A DNA stretch of 5,228 nucleotides from contig JAEZJH010000514.1 of NCBI GenBank assembly GCA_023436385.1, forward strand, positions 1-5,228, given 5' to 3'. Both the position numbers and the translations under genes were made by a program. The first letter of the stretch is position 1, and every line of letters begins with the position of its first letter. Source of the DNA: Pseudomonadota bacterium (GTDB taxonomy: Bacteria > Myxococcota > Myxococcia > Myxococcales > Vulgatibacteraceae). A model generated the notes under the pieces. That model was not told the DNA's origin and ran no database searches. It was given only the letters and a program-made list of their open reading frames with translations. Below, in pieces: positions 1-4,783 of this stretch.

Positions 1-212
1 GTGCGGAGGAGCATACCCGGAGTCAGCGGACGTGCACCCGTCCCGCCCGTCGGGGGCTCCTCTCCATCGCCCTCGCCGAGCGCGCCAGGTTCGCGTCGGT
101 GTTTCGCCACAACCAGGTCCAATTCGAGCCGTTCGCCTGCGGGGTGATGGGCTGGGGCGCGCCGGACACCTGGCAGAGCATGGCTTACGGGCGGCTGCCC
201 GCGCCACGCTGA
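1..212 (+). CDS. 3' end of an unrecognised gene (partial)
   Basis: A reading frame with codons beginning at position 3 is open from the left edge to a TGA at 210-212 and gives about 69 residues. Its third positions are mostly G or C and its composition is protein-like, especially the second half, with aromatic and hydrophobic residues (segments such as FRHNQVQFEPF and GVMGWGAPDTWQSM). This supports a real coding end rather than a shadow. I do not recognise the family, and too little of the protein is visible to assign a domain. The first 20 residues are rich in Arg and Thr and less convincing, so a frameshift or a different frame near the edge cannot be excluded. It lies 84 bp upstream of the DUF937-like gene on the same strand. 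No strong terminator separates them, only a weak 6-bp hairpin at 218-236, so the two could be co-transcribed. Confidence 0.55.
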   Translation, partial: AEEHTRSQRTCTRPARRGLLSIALAERARFASVFRHNQVQFEPFACGVMGWGAPDTWQSMAYGRLPAPR

Positions 213-296
213 TCACCGGCCCCGCCTCGAGGGGCTCCCCCGGGCCCACCCTCCGCCGGCGTTGCCAGCCATCGAGATCCGGCGCAGGGTCCCCCC

Positions 297-707
297 ATGA
301 TCGAAAACCTGGTGCAGCAGTTCCTGGGGTCGGGCGCGTTCGGACAGGCCGTGGACGCGCTCAAGGGGCAGCACGGTCTCGACGACCAGCAGGCGCGTGG
401 CGCGGTCCAGGCCACGGCCGAGGGGACGGCGGACGCGATAAAGTCCGGCGGCGGGCTCGGGGGGCTCCTCGGCGGGCTCACGGGCGGCGGCGGACTCGGC
501 GGTCTCGCCGGGATGCTGGGCGGTGGCGGCGGCGGGGCCGGCGGCCTCCCCCCGCAGCTCGTGGACACGGTCGCGACCTTCGTGGCGGGCCGGACCGGGC
601 TCGATGCCGGCAAGGCCCGTGCGGTGGTGGGGATGGTGCTCCCCAAGGTGATCGAGTTCGCGAAGTCGAAGTTCGGCGGTGGCAAGGGCGGCGGGCTCTT
701 CGGCTGA
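297..707 (+). CDS. Small glycine-rich DUF937/YidB-like protein
   Basis: This 136-residue protein has two helical segments (about 1-50 and 84-125) separated by a glycine/leucine-rich linker (about 51-83, with runs of Gly) and ends in a Gly-rich tail. The two helical parts resemble each other: GLD..QAR at 27-34 matches GLD..KAR at 101-108, and both segments end in KS (49-50 and 123-124), which suggests an ancient duplication. No signal peptide or clear transmembrane helix is visible, so it is probably cytoplasmic. The overall design fits the DUF937/YidB-like group of small bacterial proteins of unknown function. I assign it by pattern, not by alignment. The ATG at 297 has only a weak upstream purine stretch (GCAGGG) and no clear Shine-Dalgarno. 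The gene converges with the acetyltransferase gene, leaving 21 bp between stop codons. The Gly-rich centre raises local GC and produces long open frames on the other strand. Confidence 0.8.
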   Translation: MIENLVQQFLGSGAFGQAVDALKGQHGLDDQQARGAVQATAEGTADAIKSGGGLGGLLGGLTGGGGLGGLAGMLGGGGGGAGGLPPQLVDTVATFVAGRTGLDAGKARAVVGMVLPKVIEFAKSKFGGGKGGGLFG

Positions 708-755
708 CGCCGGCCGCCCTCGTTCGCGTCACCGCGCCAGGGCGGCGAGCCGGCG
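708..755. terminator. Possible shared hairpin between convergent genes
   Basis: The left arm at 708-720 begins directly after the stop of the DUF937-like gene. It can pair with 739-755 as 8 bp plus 5 bp separated by a 4-nt bulge, with an 18-nt loop. The right arm lies inside the last codons of the convergent acetyltransferase gene. There is no T-tract on either strand. It could serve as a U-less bidirectional terminator, but imperfect GC-rich inverted repeats arise easily at this composition. Confidence 0.3.
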
Positions 756-1205
756 GAGGGGCTCGCCGTCCAGCTCCAGGACCCGGAGGTTCTCGTCCCG
801 GGCGCCGAGGGCGGCGTAGAAGGCGCGTGCCCGGGAGTTCTCGCTGCGGGCGGCCCACTCCACCGATTCCCGACCGGTCCGGATCGCCTCCGCGGCCACG
901 GCCGCCAGGAGCTTTCGTCCGGTGCCGTGACGCCGCTCCGGGTCGGCGACGTACAGGTCCGCGAGCCACAGCCCCCGGGCGGCGAGGTCGGTGTTGTAGG
1001 CGGGGAAGAAACAGGCGTAGCCGACCAACTCTCCGTCCCGCACCGCGATCACGGCGGAGAAGGCCGGGTCGGGGCCGAAGCCATCGCGGAGGACCGAGGC
1101 CTCCGAATGGGCGTCGGGCGGCTTCCCCTCGTGGACGTTGAGGTCGTTCATCAGCCGCGCGAGGGCGGCGGCGTCGGCTTCCCCGGCCCGGCGGATCTCG
1201 AACAT
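729..1205 (-). CDS. GNAT family N-acetyltransferase (spermidine/diamine acetyltransferase-like)
   Basis: This 158-residue single-domain cytoplasmic enzyme is predicted to move an acetyl group from acetyl-CoA to an amine. It starts with the typical beta-1 segment (MFEIRRAGEADAAAL). It contains beta-4 followed by the acetyl-CoA pyrophosphate loop (GLWLADLYVADPE at 78-90, then RRHGTG at 91-96, fitting R-x-x-G-x-G), and the late GNAT motif NSRARAFYAALGA (123-135), where Tyr130 is at the usual general-acid position. The phrase FPAYNTDLAARGLWLADLYV resembles the spermidine/spermine or thialysine acetyltransferase branch, so a polyamine or diamine substrate is plausible but unproven. I chose the ATG at 1205 because a strong GGGGAGGAG lies just upstream (core GGAGG 5 nt from the start). 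An in-frame ATG at 1226 would place that site inside the coding region. The gene is transcribed alone, divergently from the RNHCP-rsgA unit. Confidence 0.9.
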   Translation of the reverse strand: MFEIRRAGEADAAALARLMNDLNVHEGKPPDAHSEASVLRDGFGPDPAFSAVIAVRDGELVGYACFFPAYNTDLAARGLWLADLYVADPERRHGTGRKLLAAVAAEAIRTGRESVEWAARSENSRARAFYAALGARDENLRVLELDGEPLRRLAALAR

Positions 1206-1440
1206 CGGCTCCTCCCCTGTCGGCACTCGACCTCGCAGCCGTTGGCGCGCCGGCTTGACAGTCGGACGGTCCCGTTTCTACTCTGCCGGCGGATGACGAC
1301 GGATTCGGTCCAGTAGAGCGATCGCAGCGGTCGGCCCGCCCCGTGGCCTGGCCTTGGCCAGCGCCCGGCGAGTCGGCCTTTCCGGTTCGCTTGCCCTTCG
1401 AGCCGCGCCCCACGGCGGGCGGCGGCGCCCTGGACCACCC
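1206..1440. other. Divergent intergenic region and presumed leader
   Basis: These 235 bp separate the acetyltransferase (leftward) from the RNHCP-rsgA unit (rightward). They hold the acetyltransferase ribosome-binding site at 1209-1217, a rightward promoter candidate at 1255-1284, and, if that promoter is right, a leader of about 150 nt. Within the leader a CTGGCC/GGCCAG hairpin lies at 1348-1361, and 1334-1346 can pair with 1410-1420 around a 2-nt bulge. I found no convincing leftward promoter, no recognisable riboswitch and no credible small gene. The open frame from a TTG at 1354 would add 29 Arg/Gly/Pro-rich residues to the RNHCP protein and is unlikely. Confidence 0.5.
1255..1284 (+). 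promoter_or_regulatory. Candidate sigma-70 promoter for the RNHCP-rsgA unit
   Basis: A perfect -35 box, TTGACA (1255-1260), is followed after 18 bp by TACTCT (1279-1284). The latter matches the -10 consensus at the first, second and last bases. It faces the RNHCP gene and lies in a locally less GC-rich stretch. Transcription would start near 1291. The -10 match is only moderate, so the site rests mainly on the -35 box and its position. Confidence 0.5.
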
Positions 1441-1830
1441 ATGACACGCCCCGGCACGCGCTTCACGTGCACCGTTGTATCCGAAACCGAAGGTCCCTTT
1501 CCCTGCTGCCACTGCGGACGCCCGGTCGCTCCCGTTGCCCCCGGCACCCGCCACCGCAACCACTGTCCCCACTGTCTCTGGAGCCGGCACCTCGACCACC
1601 GGCCCGGCGACCGGCGCTGTCTCTGCCGGGGCGCCATGGCCCCGATCGCCGTCTGGCTTCGCGACGACGGCGAGGCCGCCCTGGTCCACCGCTGCACGCG
1701 CTGCGGGGTCCTCGGCTCGAACCGCGTGGCCGGCGACGACGATCCGCTCGCGCTGGCAGGCCTGCGGCGACGGCTCGCCGCCGCCCTCGACACCCTCGTC
1801 ACTCCGGGAGGCGCCCATGAACCGGTCTGA
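1441..1830 (+). CDS. RNHCP domain zinc-ribbon protein
   Basis: This 129-residue protein carries the signature that names the RNHCP family: RNHCPHCLWS at 39-48, then HLDHRPGDR (50-58), a Cys-containing segment leading to GAMAPIAVW, HRCTRCG (83-89) and NRVAGDDD (94-101). Cysteine pairs at 22/25, 42/45 and 85/88 are candidate zinc ligands, and Cys60 and Cys62 are further cysteines. The family is widespread but has no established biochemical role. It looks cytoplasmic and may bind zinc and possibly nucleic acid or the ribosome (inference). The ATG at 1441 places the first cysteine motif at the usual distance from the N-terminus, although no strong Shine-Dalgarno precedes it. The last 14 nt overlap the start of rsgA in another frame, so the two genes are almost certainly co-transcribed and probably translationally coupled. 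The C-terminus (110-129) is a short Ala/Leu-rich helix plus tail. Confidence 0.88.
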   Translation: MTRPGTRFTCTVVSETEGPFPCCHCGRPVAPVAPGTRHRNHCPHCLWSRHLDHRPGDRRCLCRGAMAPIAVWLRDDGEAALVHRCTRCGVLGSNRVAGDDDPLALAGLRRRLAAALDTLVTPGGAHEPV

Positions 1831-2887
1831 CCTCGAAACCTGGGGCTGGGACGGGGGCTGGGAGCGAGCCTGGACGGAGGCGGCGCCGGCAGGCGAGCCG
1901 GCGCGGGTCGTCGCCGTCGACCGGGGCTCGTTCCTCCTGCAGGCGGCGAGCGGTCCGGTACGGGCCATCGACTCCAGCCAGGAAAGCGAGACACCCACCG
2001 TCGGCGACTGGTGTGCGGTGGTGTCCGGGGAACACCAGGGCCCCGGACGCGTCGTCTCCCTGCTGCCCCGGCGAAGCGCCCTGGTGCGTCGCGCCGCCGG
2101 ACGGAACACGCGCGCCCAGCCCCTCGCCGCCAACGTCGACACCGCCTTCGTCGTCTGCGGCCTCGATCGCGACCAGGGGCTCCGCTCGCTCGAGCGGTTC
2201 CTCGCCATCGTCCTCGACGGCGGGGTGTCGCCGGTGATCGTGTTGAACAAGGTCGACCTCTGCGACGACCTGGCGGGCGCCTTCGACGCCGCTGCCCGCT
2301 CCGCCCCCGGCGTTCCGGTGGTGGCGGTGAGCGCCTTGGCGCGGGAGGGGATCGACGCGCTCGGGCCCTGGCTCCTTCCGGGCGCCACCATCGCGCTCCT
2401 CGGCCCGTCGGGCGCGGGCAAGTCGACCCTCGTCAACGCCCTGGCCTCCGGCACGGCGGTCCACCCACCGATCGCCGCCACCGGTCCGGTTCGCGAATCC
2501 GACTCCCGGGGGCGACACACCACCACCCGCCGCCAGCTTCACCCGCTGCCCGGCGGCGCCCTCCTCGTCGACGGCCCCGGCCTCCGCGAGCTGGGCACGT
2601 GGCTCGAGGGGGAAGGCCTCGCCCGGGCGTTCCCGGACGTCGAGGCGCTCGCCGGCGCCTGCCGCTTCCGCGATTGCCGGCACGACGGGGAGCCCGGCTG
2701 CGCGGTGCGGGCGGCGCTGCTCGAGGGTGAGCTCGATCCGGGCCGGTTCCACCGGTTTCTCGAGCTCGGCGCCGAGGCGGAGGCCACGGAGGCGCGCCGC
2801 ACGGTTCGCGGCCGGCTCGAGGCGAAGCGGCGGGGGAAGCAACTCGAGCGGACGATCCGGCGGTTCTACCGGGATCACGGGAAGTGA
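1817..2887 (+). CDS. rsgA: Ribosome small subunit-dependent GTPase A
   Basis: This 356-residue circularly permuted GTPase acts in late maturation of the 30S ribosomal subunit and releases itself from the subunit on GTP hydrolysis. An N-terminal OB-fold (about 28-90, containing PTVGDWCAV) is followed by the GTPase motifs in permuted order: G4 NKVD at 144-147, G5 around VSA, G1/P-loop GPSGAGKST at 196-204, the switch region with RGRHTTT, and G3 DGPG at 252-255. A C-terminal zinc knuckle has Cys282-x4-Cys287-x-His289-x5-Cys295, the canonical RsgA ligand set. A basic helical tail (about 328-356) follows. Length and motif order fit an intact family member. The ATG at 1817 is supported by GGGAGG at 1806-1811 with a 5-nt spacer. 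The start lies within the end of the RNHCP gene, which implies coupled translation. A strong hairpin follows the stop codon directly. Confidence 0.97.
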   Translation: MNRSDLETWGWDGGWERAWTEAAPAGEPARVVAVDRGSFLLQAASGPVRAIDSSQESETPTVGDWCAVVSGEHQGPGRVVSLLPRRSALVRRAAGRNTRAQPLAANVDTAFVVCGLDRDQGLRSLERFLAIVLDGGVSPVIVLNKVDLCDDLAGAFDAAARSAPGVPVVAVSALAREGIDALGPWLLPGATIALLGPSGAGKSTLVNALASGTAVHPPIAATGPVRESDSRGRHTTTRRQLHPLPGGALLVDGPGLRELGTWLEGEGLARAFPDVEALAGACRFRDCRHDGEPGCAVRAALLEGELDPGRFHRFLELGAEAEATEARRTVRGRLEAKRRGKQLERTIRRFYRDHGK

Positions 2888-2888
2888 C

Positions 2889-2935
2889 CGCCGCCTCGCC
2901 GGCCGCGCCGTCCGGCAGCGGCCGGCGAGGCGGCG
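2889..2935 (+). terminator. Strong GC hairpin after rsgA, no T-tract
   Basis: An 18-bp perfect inverted repeat pairs 2889-2906 with 2918-2935. The 11-nt loop can itself form 3 more pairs next to a bulged A (2917). It begins two bases after the rsgA TGA, as expected for a transcription terminator or an mRNA 3'-end stabiliser. No run of T follows, so it would be a U-less hairpin if it terminates. Its length and lack of mismatches make chance unlikely even at this GC content. Confidence 0.7.
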
Positions 2936-3060
2936 TCGAGGTCCGCCCACCCGGGCGCTGCCATCCCGCTCCGGCCCTCGACCCGGGCGAACGCGGCCGG
3001 GAAGGCCGACTCGAGCGCCGGAGAGGATTGCGAAAACGCGCACCCCGGGGCATGCCGATC

Positions 3061-3069
3061 TGCGATAGT
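3061..3069 (+). promoter_or_regulatory. Possible extended -10 element for the lipoprotein gene
   Basis: TGCGATAGT fits an extended -10 pattern: TG, one base, then a hexamer matching TATAAT at four of six positions. It would start transcription near 3076, giving a leader of about 16 nt that includes the GGAGG site at 3082-3086. No -35 box is found at the right distance. The rest of the 2936-3091 gap shows nothing else convincing. Confidence 0.25.
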
Positions 3070-3091
3070 CGAGGCTCTCCCGGAGGTCTCG

Positions 3092-4144
3092 ATGCGCGTG
3101 CCCGTTCTCGCCCTGTTTTCGCTTCTCGCTTTCGCCGCCTGCGATTCCGACGACCCTGTCTCCCCCGGCGGGAAGCCCAACGGCTGCGGGCCGACGGTAC
3201 CGGAGGCCGACTTCGCCCGCCGCTACTTCGAGGCGAGGTGTGCCCTCGAGGAGCGCTGCGGCTACATCCCCCCCGGCGCCGTCGACCGGTGTGCGGACCT
3301 CTACCAGGCCTATGGCTACGACCAGACCTTTGCCTACTTGCTGGCGGATCCGCACGTCGTGTACGACGGCGCGGCGATGGCCTGCTGCTTCGAGGACATG
3401 CTGGAGATGTCCTGCTTCGGGTCGGACGCCGTGCCGGCTTCCTGCAACCTGGCGCTCCGCGGCACCCTGGCCAACGGGGAAGCCTGCAGCGAGGGCTTCC
3501 AATGCGCCGAGGCCAACTGTCTCGAGGACGAAGGCCGCTGCGCCCCGGCTCCCCGGGACGGGGAGTCGTGCGAGGACAACTGTGCCGAGGGCCTGATCTG
3601 CGCCTGGGACGATGAAGACGAATGGGGGGAGTTCGGGACCTGCCAGCCCTACGGCGGGGTGGGCGATCCCTGCGGGTATCACGACGACTGCGGGCCGGGC
3701 CTTCTCTGCGACGCCGCCTGGAACGGCGAGGATTACGTCGGCACCTGCAAGCCGCCCGCCGCCAGCGGCGAGCGCTGCACGGAATGGCTTCCCTGCGCCA
3801 CCCCCGATCTCTACTGCGCCCGTACCGCGAGCGGTTCCGAGGAGGGAACGTGTGTCGCGCGCCTGGCGGCGGGTGCCGCGTGTTCGCCGGACGTGGGGTT
3901 CGACGATGACCCCGGCTGCAGCATCGGCCTTGATTGCCGGTCGCAGGGATCGGGATCCGTCTGCGTGGTCCCTGCCGACGAGGGAGAGCCCTGCGTGGCA
4001 TTCCGCGACTGCGCCTATGGGCTCATTTGTTTCGAGGGAACCTGCGAGGCGTTCCTCGCTCCGGGCGAATCCTGCGAGGGCCGCGAGGACCTTTGCGTCG
4101 GCCGGTGTGCCGACGGCGTCTGCCTCGCCGAGGCGTGGGACTGA
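3092..4144 (+). CDS. Cys-rich lipoprotein with seven Dickkopf-like four-cysteine modules
   Basis: This 350-residue predicted lipoprotein has a signal peptide (MRVPVLALFSLLAFAAC) ending in a lipobox with lipidated Cys17, followed by Asp18 at +2. A short Gly/Pro-containing tether leads to a domain (about 32-118) with eight cysteines, including a CC pair at 98-99. From 132 to 344 there are seven modules of four cysteines each: 132-150, 160-184, 194-219, 229-254, 264-291, 301-318 and 328-344. Exactly nine residues separate each module from the next, and most modules start with G-E/D-x-C. This resembles the Dickkopf N-terminal-like Cys-rich lipoproteins common in Myxococcota, whose function is unknown. 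The 37 cysteines imply one lipid anchor and up to 18 disulphides, so the protein is probably folded outside the cytoplasm. The start has GGAGG at 3082-3086 with a 5-nt spacer. The gene appears monocistronic and ends at a hairpin shared with a convergent operon. Confidence 0.88.
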   Translation: MRVPVLALFSLLAFAACDSDDPVSPGGKPNGCGPTVPEADFARRYFEARCALEERCGYIPPGAVDRCADLYQAYGYDQTFAYLLADPHVVYDGAAMACCFEDMLEMSCFGSDAVPASCNLALRGTLANGEACSEGFQCAEANCLEDEGRCAPAPRDGESCEDNCAEGLICAWDDEDEWGEFGTCQPYGGVGDPCGYHDDCGPGLLCDAAWNGEDYVGTCKPPAASGERCTEWLPCATPDLYCARTASGSEEGTCVARLAAGAACSPDVGFDDDPGCSIGLDCRSQGSGSVCVVPADEGEPCVAFRDCAYGLICFEGTCEAFLAPGESCEGREDLCVGRCADGVCLAEAWD

Positions 4145-4150
4145 AGGTGA

Positions 4151-4185
4151 CGGCGGCGGGCCCTGGTCCGGAGGGCTCGCCGCTG
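4151..4185. terminator. Hairpin between convergent genes, no T-tract
   Basis: Positions 4151-4164 pair with 4172-4185 over 14 bp, including two G-U type pairs when read on the + strand, around a 7-nt loop. It starts 6 nt after the lipoprotein stop and lies about 50 bp beyond the stop of the convergent membrane-protein gene. It could act in either direction, although the wobble positions become A-C mismatches in a minus-strand transcript, which favours the + direction. No T-run follows it. Confidence 0.5.
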
Positions 4186-4237
4186 CAACCAGGAGCCGAT
4201 GAACCGCTCGCCGGTCGGCGCGGCGCGGCGCTGGAGC

Positions 4238-4783
4238 CTATGCGGCCCCGAGCGCCTCGCGCCGCGCCAGAAGCCGGCGGCGCCTCACCCGGAGCCAGGC
4301 CAGCGTGCCGATCACGATCACGAAGTAGCCCCCGAAGCCCACCACCACCCGCCAGGGAGCGGCCAGGTACTCGGCGGGGAAGGTGAAGAACATCCAGGGC
4401 GCCCAGCCGACCCCGAAGACCGCGGCGACCAGACACACACCGGTGCCAAACCGGTTCAAGCGCAGATCGGCGTCGGCCTGCTTCTTCAGGAGCGCCAGCC
4501 ATTCGCCCGTGGTGGAAGCCGAGGCACGGAGGAGCCCGGCCCGGTTGGTAAACAGGTAGGTCAGGTCGGCCCCCACGAAGATCAGCGAGGCCATCAACAC
4601 CGCGATCGCGGCCGGGGGCGGCGAGCGCGAGAGGATCCAGGCGGAGACGCCGACCAGCGCCACCGCGGCGATCAGCTCGACCGCGACCTTGCCCTGTTGC
4701 CGCCGCCGAAAGCGGCGCACTTCGCCCGGCGCGATCGGCGCCCCACCGTTTCGGAAATCCGCCTGCAGATCGTCCCAGTTCAT
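4238..4783 (-). CDS. Four-helix membrane protein, putative partner of the ECF sigma factor
   Basis: This 181-residue protein begins with a short hydrophilic region (MNWDDLQADF...) and a basic stretch RRFRRRQQGK (23-32). Four hydrophobic segments follow at roughly 33-52, 57-78, 113-134 and 144-165, and it ends in a basic tail RVRRRRLLARR. Charge placement predicts both ends and the 79-111 loop in the cytoplasm. I do not recognise a named family. Its ATG overlaps the stop of the sigma-factor gene (ATGA), and GGGGAG lies 5 nt upstream of the start, so the two are translationally coupled. Small membrane proteins encoded directly after ECF sigma factors are often anti-sigma factors. Here the His-x3-Cys-x2-Cys zinc motif of classical anti-sigma factors is absent: the only cysteine is Cys117, inside a predicted membrane segment. 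An anti-sigma or signalling role is therefore inference from context. The N-terminal 30 residues would be the candidate sigma-binding part. Confidence 0.82.
   Translation of the reverse strand: MNWDDLQADFRNGGAPIAPGEVRRFRRRQQGKVAVELIAAVALVGVSAWILSRSPPPAAIAVLMASLIFVGADLTYLFTNRAGLLRASASTTGEWLALLKKQADADLRLNRFGTGVCLVAAVFGVGWAPWMFFTFPAEYLAAPWRVVVGFGGYFVIVIGTLAWLRVRRRRLLARREALGAA

Noticed and set aside
218..236. Weak hairpin after the first partial gene
   Set aside because: It has only 6 bp including one G-T type pair and no T-run, so it is expected by chance at this GC content.
32..1141. Plus-strand open frame of 369 codons from a GTG at 32
   Set aside because: It is extremely Arg/Gly/Pro-rich and overlaps the DUF937-like gene in another frame and the acetyltransferase antisense, so it is a composition artefact.
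478..2526. Very long open frame (682 codons) on the minus strand
   Set aside because: It runs antisense through the DUF937-like, RNHCP and rsgA genes and through the acetyltransferase in another frame. It is Arg/Pro/Ser-rich without recognisable motifs, as expected from the stop-poor high-GC composition.
2949..2989. 9-bp direct repeat ACCCGGGCG at 2949 and 2981
   Set aside because: It could be an operator pair spaced by about three helical turns, but short GC-only repeats are common here and there is no regulator nearby to support it.
3070..3091. Hairpin that could partly hide the lipoprotein ribosome-binding site
   Set aside because: It has seven pairs, two of them wobbles. If transcription starts near 3076, the left arm would not be in the mRNA.
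1799..3682. Long minus-strand open frame (627 codons) opposite rsgA and the lipoprotein
   Set aside because: It is antisense to two well-supported genes. Its residues mirror their codon bias and no domain is visible.
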